Shown here piece after piece: positions 1 to 7,513 of a stretch of 12,188 nt of DNA. The position numbers were made by a program, and so were the translations under genes. The notes below the pieces were generated by a model. The model was given only the letters and a program-made list of their open reading frames with translations, was not told the origin of the DNA and did not search any database. Source of the DNA: JAVJRN01 sp047635055 (GTDB lineage: Bacteria > Bacteroidota > Bacteroidia > Cytophagales > Cyclobacteriaceae). The stretch's first letter is position 1. Every line of letters begins with the position of its first letter. The stretch lies in contig JBLIIJ010000107.1 of assembly GCA_047635055.1 (NCBI GenBank), positions 1 to 12,188 on the forward strand. Reading direction: 5' to 3'.

Positions 1-233
1 CTTATTTGTAGAAACTTTTATAGTTCTATGTGGAATACTTTAGAGAAATGTAGCGATGATATTTAACTTTCTTGAATGAACAGTATCTGAATATTTCCAT
101 TAGCCATCCAGCTACAAAGTCCTTAATAGGTGTTAGACGTGCGCCTCAAGGAAATAGCAATAAGATTTTTTTAAATACAACAGTAAAGTGCATTGAGAAG
201 CATCACTACTAGTGAAATGGATAATCGCCTAAC

Positions 234-248
234 TAGATTTGATATAAT
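234..248 (+). promoter_or_regulatory. candidate promoter element before the first glycosyltransferase gene
   Basis: TAGATTTG at 234-241 fits the Bacteroidota -7 consensus TAnnTTTG exactly, and the overlapping TGATATAAT at 240-248 would also fit an extended -10 box of the ordinary sigma-70 type. No TTG-type -33 element sits at the expected distance upstream. If the element is used, the leader before the ATG at 260 would be only about 5-15 bases. Such short AT-rich matches are common by chance, so this is tentative. Confidence 0.25.
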
Positions 249-259
249 GAAAATTCAAA

Positions 260-1438
260 ATGAAAGTACTCTTAATTAATGATTTCGAATACGAAGGAGG
301 TGCTGAAAAAGTGTTTAGAGACACAAGAGACCTTCTTCAAGGTCAATTTGATATCTACTGTTTCGTAGGATCGGAATACCATCAAGTCAAAAAAAATCCC
401 TTCGAATACATTTACTCATCTTCGGAGAAAAAGAGGCTACAAGACACACTGAAATCAGTCATTCCAGATATCATTCATATTCATGTGTTTGCTCACTTAC
501 TAACCCCCTCTGTGTTTAACGCAATTAAAAGTTATAAAAAACGTATTAATCAAACTGTGAAAGTAATTTACACAGCTCACGATTTCCATTTGATATGTCC
601 AAATAGTGGTTATTTGAGTTTCGAAGGAGGTCGGTCGACCCCATTACCTCTCACTCCTCCCTCGCTGTTAAATATGCTAACCTTAAGACTTGATAACAGA
701 TCTACCCTCCACAGCTGGTTAAAGAAATTGCAGTGGGCTGTCGGAAATAAGTTTGTGAAAATTGAAGAGATAATCGACCTAATTATAACGCCAAGTCATT
801 TTTTAAAAAGCGTTATCAAAAATAAATTCTTTGATAAAGAAATAAAAGTGGTTAGAAACCCTGTGGATTTCAAGGCAATCGAGGAATCCAAGCAGGGAAT
901 GACTAACGGAATGAAAATAGTCTATTTTGGCAGACTATCTGAAGAAAAGGGGATCTATGAATTTCTATCAAAGCTGCCATCGCTTAAACTCGATTTTTCA
1001 TTAGACATTATAGGTGATGGGCCAGAAAAAGAAAAAATTCAAAGTATAATTCAGAAAGAAGGGCTGAAAGGAAGAGTTCAACTACTCGATAAAATGGATC
1101 ATGCCATCTTAATGAAGGAATTAGCTATAAAATACCATGCTATGGTACTGCCGTCCTTATGGTATGAAAATGCTCCGCTCTCTTTGGTAGAAGCTTCCAA
1201 GTCAGGTCTAGCTATTTTGGGATCCAATTGGGGGGGGCTTAAAGAAATTTCTGATCTTTGTGGAAATAATTTTCTGTTCGACCCCTCTTCTGAAGCAGAC
1301 ATACATCACCAATTACAATTATGCTATAATTATATTCAATCTGGTTTTATGAAAAACTATGCCTTAAACGAGTTTGGTAGTACTTATTATAGTGAAAAAA
1401 TCTCTGTTATCTATCGTGAAATCTCAAATCCCAATTAA
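260..1438 (+). CDS. GT4-family glycosyltransferase (GT-B fold)
   Basis: A 392-residue cytoplasmic enzyme expected to transfer a sugar from a nucleotide sugar to a lipid-linked repeat unit; donor and acceptor cannot be told from sequence. Visible GT-B/GT4 marks are the N-terminal acceptor loop with GGAEK (residues 13-17), the AHDFH segment (106-110), the interdomain stretch RNPVD (199-203), the donor-domain strand YFGRLSEEKG (222-231), IGDGPE (251-256), and the EX7E pair E303/E311 within ENAPLSLVEA. Length is normal for the family. ATG 260 is chosen because it places the MKVLLIND beta strand right at the N terminus; there is no clear ribosome binding site, as usual in Bacteroidota. The gene is followed after 202 bases by the polymerase gene on the same strand. 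Oddity: a run of eight G at 1230-1237, encoding part of WGG near residues 324-326, could make the frame slip. The family call is firm and the sugar specificity is unknown. Confidence 0.93.
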   Translation: MKVLLINDFEYEGGAEKVFRDTRDLLQGQFDIYCFVGSEYHQVKKNPFEYIYSSSEKKRLQDTLKSVIPDIIHIHVFAHLLTPSVFNAIKSYKKRINQTVKVIYTAHDFHLICPNSGYLSFEGGRSTPLPLTPPSLLNMLTLRLDNRSTLHSWLKKLQWAVGNKFVKIEEIIDLIITPSHFLKSVIKNKFFDKEIKVVRNPVDFKAIEESKQGMTNGMKIVYFGRLSEEKGIYEFLSKLPSLKLDFSLDIIGDGPEKEKIQSIIQKEGLKGRVQLLDKMDHAILMKELAIKYHAMVLPSLWYENAPLSLVEASKSGLAILGSNWGGLKEISDLCGNNFLFDPSSEADIHHQLQLCYNYIQSGFMKNYALNEFGSTYYSEKISVIYREISNPN

Positions 1439-1580
1439 ACCTAAAAGTTAAGAAACATAGCCCATCGGTTAGCCAGAAAAGAACTGAGCTGATTAATCAA
1501 TCTCATTTTAAGCCCTTTAAATATTAAATCCCGTAATTTTATTTATTTAATAGGATATTGGGTTCTAAATCAATGACTTG

Positions 1581-1601
1581 CATGATAATAATGATATCAT
1601 G
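1581..1601 (+). promoter_or_regulatory. inverted repeat upstream of the polymerase gene
   Basis: CATGATA (1581-1587) and TATCATG (1595-1601) form a perfect 7-base inverted repeat with a 7-base loop, and 1591-1600 (ATGATATCAT) is itself a 10-base palindrome. It lies 39 bases before the polymerase ATG, in the 202-base gap. It has no T tract after it, so it reads better as an operator or leader hairpin than as a terminator. Function is unproven, and AT-rich dyads like this occur by chance. Confidence 0.3.
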
Positions 1602-1640
1602 GCTTTATTAATCCGTTTTCGAGTGATCTACTAATAAAAA

Positions 1641-2852
1641 ATGCCTGTTGAATTTTACTTAAATATATTATTATTATTTACCCTTCTTTCAGGTGTCTTT
1701 TTCTTTAAAAGCATTTACCTGAAGTTCTGCGTTTTTGTTTTCTTCTACCCAATAGTCACCCTTTTCTGTGTGAAGTTTAACATCCCACTTTTTGGTATAA
1801 TTACAGCAATTGGCTCAAAATTTTTTACTCAGAATATAGCAGATTATGCCTATGCTTGGAGTATTACGGGGTACCTGGTTTTTATATCTACCCTATGGTC
1901 TGTCAGAAATCAAAGAATCGAATTTGACACACTAAAAATCAATGCTGAGACCCGATTAATTTTACTGATTTGTCATGCTGTATTCGCAATCGTAGCTTAC
2001 CCTAGAGCATTTTACATTGCTGATTATAGGTTTAATTTACTTCCTGGCGGAGGATGGGCAAGTATTTATTCCTTGTTTTCCATTCTCATAATACTTTCCT
2101 CGAAGAAAAAATTTTCGCTCATAGAAATTATCCACCTAGCTATCACATTTTTCGTAATATTAGGAGGGGAAAGAGCCGACAGTATGCTAATCCTATTGTT
2201 TATGCTAATCTATCGAGGGGACGAAGTGAAAAAAGAAATTCGACTCAATATCAAATTTTTTTCGATAGCTACTTTGAGTATTTCATTTTTTCTAATTGTT
2301 GGAGCCATGCGCAATAAGGCACTTGACTTTTTACTGAATAACTACGGCGACATTTTACCACTGGTAGGCACACTATTATTAACAAGCCTCTATAATCAGC
2401 AAACAGTATCAGATACAACACACGTTTATTTGAGTAGTGTTTGGGGCTACTTTAATGATCAAGGAAGTTACATGACTTTGCTAAACACACCATTTACCCT
2501 TTTTCCTATGACTCCTTTAGGTGGTGCAACTTCTCCGTATTATTATCAACAATGGATTTACCCTTACATTCCTAATGCTGGAGGTGGTTTATTTTACTCT
2601 GAAGGTGCCTTAAATTTCGGATTATCTGGTGTTATATTTTACGCCTTTTTACTAGGTTTTCTCATCAAGAAAACTTTAATTTCAAAGAAGCTATTTGGGC
2701 ATTTAGCATTTGTCGCATTATTCGTTCTTCAAATGAGAATTCAATGGTATGGTTTTTTATATATGATGAAACCATTCGTACTATTTTACCTGTTCACTTT
2801 AGTTTATGACCTGAGTAGACAAGGATATTTTAAAAAAAACGAGCTACACTAG
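1641..2852 (+). CDS. Wzy-like O-antigen/exopolysaccharide polymerase, multispanning membrane protein
   Basis: This 403-residue protein is almost wholly hydrophobic, with about ten or more predicted membrane helices, the first at residues 5-22 and the last near 370-390. It resembles Wzy-type polymerases, which join lipid-linked repeat units on the periplasmic face of the inner membrane. Useful marks are the short charged segment GGERAD (about 175-180) after a helix, a long periplasmic-looking loop from about 245 to 325 rich in aromatic residues and Gly/Pro, and the ending YSEGALNFGLSG (about 319-330) leading into a helix, a pattern seen in many oligosaccharide-repeat polymerases. Primary sequence is poorly conserved in this family, so the call rests on topology, length and position between glycosyltransferase genes. 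A flippase (Wzx) is the main alternative, but Wzx proteins have more evenly spaced helices and lack the long loop. ATG 1641 has no obvious ribosome binding site. Confidence 0.82.
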   Translation: MPVEFYLNILLLFTLLSGVFFFKSIYLKFCVFVFFYPIVTLFCVKFNIPLFGIITAIGSKFFTQNIADYAYAWSITGYLVFISTLWSVRNQRIEFDTLKINAETRLILLICHAVFAIVAYPRAFYIADYRFNLLPGGGWASIYSLFSILIILSSKKKFSLIEIIHLAITFFVILGGERADSMLILLFMLIYRGDEVKKEIRLNIKFFSIATLSISFFLIVGAMRNKALDFLLNNYGDILPLVGTLLLTSLYNQQTVSDTTHVYLSSVWGYFNDQGSYMTLLNTPFTLFPMTPLGGATSPYYYQQWIYPYIPNAGGGLFYSEGALNFGLSGVIFYAFLLGFLIKKTLISKKLFGHLAFVALFVLQMRIQWYGFLYMMKPFVLFYLFTLVYDLSRQGYFKKNELH

Positions 2853-2930
2853 CTAAGATTAGATTATTCGAAAATGAAAAAAGTTCATAATCAATTTCAC
2901 CCTAATGTGAAGACTCGGACTGTAAACTCA

Positions 2931-2954
2931 AAAACGCTGGTTAAATAGCGTTTT
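2931..2954 (+). terminator. candidate hairpin terminator after the polymerase gene
   Basis: AAAACGCT (2931-2938) and AGCGTTTT (2947-2954) form a perfect 8-base-pair stem around an 8-base loop, 78 bases after the polymerase stop. The T residues lie in the second arm rather than in a separate tail, and the matching A residues in the first arm make it symmetrical, so it could act on either strand. It may end or attenuate transcription before the next gene, which would then need its own promoter. Confidence 0.45.
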
Positions 2955-2985
2955 GATTCCAAAAAACACATTATTACTCTAAATT

Positions 2986-3027
2986 TTGAATAATTCATTC
3001 AACGCTGATTATTCATTTAAAGTGAAT
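2986..3027 (+). promoter_or_regulatory. cluster of ATTCA/TGAAT dyads before the second glycosyltransferase
   Basis: Two inverted repeats with the same half-site lie in 42 bases: TTGAAT-N5-ATTCAA at 2986-3002 and ATTCA-N7-TGAAT at 3011-3027. A further ATTCA sits at 2993-2997 between the arms of the first. The cluster ends 29 bases before the ATG at 3057 and lies just after a candidate terminator, which is where an operator for a new transcription unit would be. The near-consensus element TAAATTTTG at 2980-2988 (one base too long for TAnnTTTG) overlaps the first arm. No protein is known to me for this site, and the half-site is AT-rich, so chance cannot be excluded. Confidence 0.3.
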
Positions 3028-3056
3028 ATCAACACATTAAATAAGTAAAAGTCGAA

Positions 3057-4154
3057 ATGAAAAAAGCCCTTATCGCGGACTGGTATTATGTGAATGGTGG
3101 AGCTGAAAAAGTTCTTCATTCAATCAATACAATTTGGAACGATTTTGACCATTACGCCTTAATAGATTTCTTACCAGAGAAAGATCGTCCCTATGTCTTC
3201 CCTGGTCATTCAAGCCAGGTTACTACAAGTTTTATCCAACAATTACCAACGGCAAAATCCAATCATCGGAAGTTTTTAGCCCTCTTCCCGTCCGCCATAG
3301 AGTCTTTTGATTTAACTAACTATGATCTTATTATTTCCTCCTCGGCATCTATTGCCAAAGGCGTATTAAGCCATTCTAATCAAGTACACATTTCTTATAT
3401 ACATTCCCCTATGAGGTATGCATGGGACTTGTATTTTTCCTATTTAAAGGAAGCTAACTTAAAAGGAGTTAAGGCTTGGTATGCTAAAAGGGTCTTGCAT
3501 AAAATGAGATTATGGGACATTCTCAGTACGAACCGTGTGGACCATCTTGTCGCTAACTCAAATTACATAGCCAAGAGAATTGAAAAAATTTATAGAAGGA
3601 AAGCAACAGTGATATATCCTCCAGTTGACATCAATCAATTTCAACTTGAAACAAGTAAAGAAGATTATTTTCTTACAGCCTCTAGAATGGTCTCTTATAA
3701 AAAAATGGACTTAATCGTAGAAGCGTTCAGTTACATGCCGGACAAAAAATTAGTTGTCATCGGAGATGGCCCTGAGATGAAAAAAATTCGTTCTAAAGCA
3801 TCAAAAAACATCGAAATATTGGGACACGTTTCTTATTCGAGTCTCATTGCGTATATGCAAGGAGCAAAGGCATTTGTTTATGCCGCGGAAGAAGACTTTG
3901 GTATTGCTCCTGTCGAAGCGCAAGCCTGCGGCACACCGGTAGTTGCTTTTGGAAAAGGGGGATCTCTTGAAACAGTCACCAAAAACGTAAGCGGCCTTTT
4001 CTTTTATGAGCAATCAGTTGCTTCAATTACTAATGCCATTAAAGAGTTTGAAAAAATTGACTTTGATTATGAAAAAGTAAGAACCAACGCAGAAAAATTC
4101 AGCAAAGAAATTTTTGAACACAAGTTCAAGGAATTTGTAAATTCTAAAATCTAA
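3057..4154 (+). CDS. GT4-family glycosyltransferase, WbaZ-like
   Basis: A 365-residue cytoplasmic GT-B enzyme that should add one sugar to the lipid-linked repeat unit. It shows the GT4 signature set: NGGAEKVL near residues 13-20, the segment IHSPMRYAWD (115-124) typical of WbaZ-type mannosyltransferases, YPPVD (187-191) at the domain junction, ASRMVSYKKMD (208-218) in the donor domain, VIGDGPE (234-240), and the EX7E pair E279/E287 in EEDFGIAPVEA followed by QACGTPVVAFGKGG. The resemblance to WbaZ suggests GDP-mannose as donor, but this is inference only. The length is typical and all key motifs are present. It is preceded by a 204-base gap with a hairpin and dyads and followed after 14 bases by the initiating phosphotransferase gene, so these two are very likely co-transcribed. 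Confidence 0.94.
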   Translation: MKKALIADWYYVNGGAEKVLHSINTIWNDFDHYALIDFLPEKDRPYVFPGHSSQVTTSFIQQLPTAKSNHRKFLALFPSAIESFDLTNYDLIISSSASIAKGVLSHSNQVHISYIHSPMRYAWDLYFSYLKEANLKGVKAWYAKRVLHKMRLWDILSTNRVDHLVANSNYIAKRIEKIYRRKATVIYPPVDINQFQLETSKEDYFLTASRMVSYKKMDLIVEAFSYMPDKKLVVIGDGPEMKKIRSKASKNIEILGHVSYSSLIAYMQGAKAFVYAAEEDFGIAPVEAQACGTPVVAFGKGGSLETVTKNVSGLFFYEQSVASITNAIKEFEKIDFDYEKVRTNAEKFSKEIFEHKFKEFVNSKI

Positions 4155-4168
4155 ATCATCCTTCCTTC

Positions 4169-5563
4169 ATGGGTAAAATAAAAAACGCTCATCTGCTCAT
4201 CTTATCAGCAATAATAGACCCTCTATTATTAATATTAGCGCTTCTCTCGTCAAGAGAAATAGTTTTTACCTCAGTTATCCCTGACCTAAATTATTTAGTC
4301 TACCCTTTTGTCGGCTTGAGTCTTATATGGCTCTTTATTTGTTTAGTTTTTGACCTGTATGACAATTCGAAAAATATTTATACGCATACCGTAATTTCAA
4401 AAAATACATTTGGCTTAATGCTATTTTTCCTTGCCAGCGCTGGATTCATATTCTTAATTACCGAATATAAGTTTTCTAGGTCCTTTCTTATCTACTCACT
4501 CCTGATTCATGGGGTACTTATTTTGATATGGAGAGCTACGCTATTTTATATTGAAAAATCAATTAGAAAATCGGGGAAATATGCAGGTCTGGTGGTGGTG
4601 GTTGGCTACAATGAAAACATTAAAATAATGGTTAACGCTGTTTATAACAACCCATTATATGGACACAAACTCAAAGCAATATTTACTAACCGACTGATTG
4701 AGCATGAAGTCGACAAAACGTATTTCAAAGGAGGATTGGCTGACATAAAAGATTACTTAAACAACAACAAAATAGATCAACTTCTTATATCCCTTCCTGC
4801 TAAACACAATGATTTGATTAATGATTTGTTAAAAATTGCAGATAATAACCTTATCCGAGTTCACATTATCCCAGAATTTTCTAACTATTTGTCTCAGCGT
4901 TTTGCCATCGATTATTATGGGATTAATCCTGTTTTAAAATTGAGAGATGAACCATTAAAAACATTAAGAAACAGATTAATCAAGCGAGCGATGGACGTGG
5001 TTCTTTCGGTTCTTACTGTTTGTTTTATTTTTTCTTGGCTTTTCCCAATCATCATCATAGCAGTAAAATTGTCAAGTAAAGGCCCTGTCTTTTTTATACA
5101 AAAACGAACAGGTAGAGATGCCAAACAATTTGATTGCTATAAATTTCGTAGTATGCGCGTAAATAGTGATTCTGATCTAAAGCAGGCTTCAAAGGTTGAT
5201 GATAGAGTGACACGTGTTGGTGCATTTTTAAGGAAAACAAGCCTAGACGAAACTCCACAGATATTTAACATTTTACAAAATCATATGTCCTTAGTTGGGC
5301 CAAGACCTCATATGCTCAGACACACTGAAGAATATAAAGTGTTAGTTGACAAATTTATGGTAAGACACTTTGCCAAACCTGGTTTAACGGGTTGGGCTCA
5401 GATTAATGGTTTCAGAGGGGAAACAAAAGAAATAATTGACATGGAAAATCGTGCTGAAGCGGACATATGGTATATCGAGAATTGGAGCTTCTTTTTAGAT
5501 TTAAAAATAATTTCAGCAACGATTAATTTATTGCTTTTTAAGAAAGACGAAAACGCCTATTAA
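4169..5563 (+). CDS. undecaprenyl-phosphate glycosylphosphotransferase (initiating sugar-phosphate transferase, WcaJ/WbaP type)
   Basis: This 464-residue inner-membrane enzyme should start repeat-unit synthesis by transferring a hexose-1-phosphate from a UDP-sugar to undecaprenyl phosphate. The N-terminal half has four predicted membrane helices (about 10-28, 43-62, 80-98, 106-124) followed by a cytoplasmic Rossmann-like linker domain (about 138-235), as in the large WcaJ/WbaP/PssY enzymes. The catalytic half has the single hydrophobic helix (277-299), KFRSMR (325-330), the SLDE motif with the Asp-Glu pair D360/E361 that matches the catalytic pair of PglC, VGPRP (376-380), and KPGLTGWAQING (403-414). 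Length and architecture are complete. Glucose is the commonest substrate for Bacteroidota members of this family, but galactose or another sugar is possible. It is the last gene of the first + strand block; no clear terminator follows, and a scar of nearly 2 kb begins after it. Confidence 0.93.
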   Translation: MGKIKNAHLLILSAIIDPLLLILALLSSREIVFTSVIPDLNYLVYPFVGLSLIWLFICLVFDLYDNSKNIYTHTVISKNTFGLMLFFLASAGFIFLITEYKFSRSFLIYSLLIHGVLILIWRATLFYIEKSIRKSGKYAGLVVVVGYNENIKIMVNAVYNNPLYGHKLKAIFTNRLIEHEVDKTYFKGGLADIKDYLNNNKIDQLLISLPAKHNDLINDLLKIADNNLIRVHIIPEFSNYLSQRFAIDYYGINPVLKLRDEPLKTLRNRLIKRAMDVVLSVLTVCFIFSWLFPIIIIAVKLSSKGPVFFIQKRTGRDAKQFDCYKFRSMRVNSDSDLKQASKVDDRVTRVGAFLRKTSLDETPQIFNILQNHMSLVGPRPHMLRHTEEYKVLVDKFMVRHFAKPGLTGWAQINGFRGETKEIIDMENRAEADIWYIENWSFFLDLKIISATINLLLFKKDENAY

Positions 5564-6121
5564 CGCTAAGGTCCTGCCCCTCTAAATATAAAATACTATC
5601 CGGGAGTAAGCCTGTAAATATTTGCTTTTAATTGTATGTATCCGCTATCCATTCAGTCCTTTTTTTGATATAATCTAAAGTACAACGACCTACAATTAAC
5701 TTACGTCAGTTGATGTAGAGAAGCCATCTCAATACCACAGAATAACATCGTTTACGTTCGCATCCGTCCACTTATATCATCTGTCAAAATTCCGATTGAC
5801 TGGCTAGACTTGCCCATTGAAAAGGGACAAGAAATCATCAATACGGCTATTATACAATAGCTGGCAAACATCAGGTTTGGAATAAAAATCTTTTGCGGTA
5901 CAAGAGAACATCAGTCCAACAATAATTTGCTGTTGGGTTGCGAAGTTTGTGGGCAGAGTGAAAGCTTCACTGGTCGTAAAAGGCTTTCATCCTATTGTGT
6001 TAGAGGATATCGTTTCGACACTGGTCATGGCAACCATTCGCTATCGATCTGGGATGAGTATTGAGCGGCATGGTGGAGTTAATGCAATCAGAAATCTAAA
6101 CACGAGCTTCTTCGGACGTTT
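5564..6121 (+). other. stretch without an intact gene; degraded sequence of unknown origin
   Basis: No intact gene, RNA or clear repeat is visible. One + strand frame is open from about 5713 to the TAG at 5855-5857 (it includes VYVRIRPL and IPIDWLDLP) and open again from there to a stop near 6062, where it includes a zinc-ribbon-like GCEVCG. Together these resemble a decayed coding region with one internal stop, but I recognise no family. The open frame at 5949-6203 is in a different phase, overlaps the transposase relic on the other strand and looks spurious. Loss of homology to the transposase at about 6122 marks the right boundary. Confidence 0.4.
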
Positions 6122-7149
6122 ATCACCATCGGCAGCTACACTCCATTTTTCCATATGCTTTCTTAATTCGTTCTATTGCTGTGGTAAAAAGGGGAATATC
6201 TGAAGGGTTGCCTCTAAATATTTCATAATCTAATGTCAACTTTGCTTTTCCATCTGTGAGGTTTACTTTGTGCCCAAAAAGTACTTCTCGTCCACCTTTT
6301 ACCATGATATCAGTAAGCAACTCATCAATTGAAAACAACTTCTTCTGATTAGCCCCAGCCTTACCTTGAAGCTGTTTTGTTCAGTCAGCCAATAAACCTG
6401 CTTCATTAGAGGTTGGAGTCTTTCCAAGGCTGCTACTAAACCCCGGCTTGCTACAGTTGTGTAGTCTTTTTTAACAAACTTGGCTTACTGATTAATGGTC
6501 TACGTAAACCGGAGTAGCTACTTCTTAAACAAGGCTACTCGCTTATCTACCTTGCTATTATTGACCTTAAAGTGATTTGACTTTGCGCCCTAACAATAAT
6601 CTATGGTCTTAATACCTTCCTTGGCTGCTAAATGACTCAATAACCGGTGAGCTTCCTTAATACAATGCCATGTCAATGAATTATTGGTTGGGTAATGAAT
6701 ATTAATCTTTAACACTGTACTGTCTGTGCAAATAGCTGTCAAACCTTCTATTCCCTCTTCAATAGCTATTTCATTGAGCGCAATCAAAAAATCTTATATA
6801 GAACTTTATTTAACCTTCAAAATATATCTCTGTCATAATTGAAAGCTGTAAGGCTTGCGCTCATCTAGTTTGATAAAAGACATATCCTTGAATCTGATTG
6901 TGCGTACTCTAACTACGTGTAAGTAAGCTTAGTAAGCTCTTTATATATGGCAGCTCAAATTACTTGTTCTACTGTAGGAGTATCTTTCCTACCGAAATCA
7001 CTTTTTTTGCAACCTAACAGAATATCGACCTGTAATAAAGATAATAGTTTGAGTTTACGCTCTAAAATACTATTTATCAGTGCTAATTCGGGGTTCTTAC
7101 ACCAGTCGGATCGCTCAAAATTTAACAACAAACCATTAAAAAATTTCAA
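6122..7149 (-). pseudogene. decayed, 3'-truncated DDE transposase, ISNCY-like
   Basis: Pieces of a single transposase can be read in order on the - strand through frameshifts and stops. The N-terminal part (7149 to about 6880) contains WCKNPELALINSILE, GRKDTPTVEQV, then an in-frame TGA at 6957-6955 and TAG at 6915-6913, and AAIYKEL and SDSRIC. A frameshift then leads into FIKLDERKPYSF and, after three stops, ALNEIAIEEG, DSTVLKINIHYPTNNS with the presumed first catalytic Asp, and IKEAHRLLSHL (6787-6590). More stops and a shift near 6375 lead to ELLTDIMVKGGREVLFGHK and GNPSD, then in yet another frame VAADG, the expected site of the second catalytic Asp. The order and motifs match transposases usually annotated ISNCY (sometimes IS5/IS1182-like). 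The C-terminal quarter with the final Glu is missing, and I see no terminal inverted repeats. It cannot make an active protein. The family name is less certain than the transposase call. Confidence 0.82.
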
Positions 7150-7513
7150 AGATACCCTTTCAATAAAGACAAGCTAATCCACTTATATACACTCACTATT
7201 TATTGACAACCAATTACTTATCTATTTATAGACCGGCTCTAGTTAGTATCAATATGACCATAAAGGACTATCCTCTTGGCACTATATTATTTAAAAACGA
7301 CTAAGCTTTTTCCTGCTTTTCTATTGAAGGTCATATATGGTCCCGTATTAAAATATTTTTAGCTCTGTCTAGTCGAATTATTACGCTTTACAAAGGATTA
7401 TCAGATAATAGATCGATAAACTAAGTCTTACTTTCACAAAGAGTTTGGATATTTGGGAGTAATTCAAAAACCTTTCACAAAACCCATTTTTAATCAAAAA
7501 CTACGGTCTATTT
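7150..7513 (+). other. non-coding stretch between the transposase relic and the sulfotransferase gene
   Basis: No gene, RNA or strong hairpin is visible. It is AT-rich and presumably holds the outer end of the decayed insertion sequence and the promoter of the sulfotransferase gene. The only promoter-like string is GATATTTG near 7447-7454, one base off TAnnTTTG, about 60 bases before the ATG. ATATGACC (7252-7259) and GGTCATAT (7329-7336) are an inverted repeat pair 77 bp apart, too short and too far apart to read much into. Confidence 0.4.

Noticed and set aside
58..213. A + strand frame of about 50 codons without an ATG, upstream of the first gene.
   Set aside because: It has no start, no recognisable motif and no homology I can see; open frames of this length occur by chance.
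293..632. Strong Shine-Dalgarno-like strings (GAAGGAGGT) at 293-301 and 624-632 inside the first glycosyltransferase gene, and another near 9197.
   Set aside because: At 293 it simply encodes the conserved Glu-Gly-Gly-Ala loop, and none precedes a plausible internal start; Bacteroidota rarely rely on this signal.
2832..2839. A run of eight A near the end of the polymerase gene as a possible slippage site.
   Set aside because: A slip would change only the last few residues after the final membrane helix, and A runs are common in this AT-rich DNA.
5949..6203. An 84-codon + strand open frame as a small gene.
   Set aside because: It overlaps the transposase relic on the other strand, is out of phase with the more coding-like neighbouring frame, and shows no family motif.
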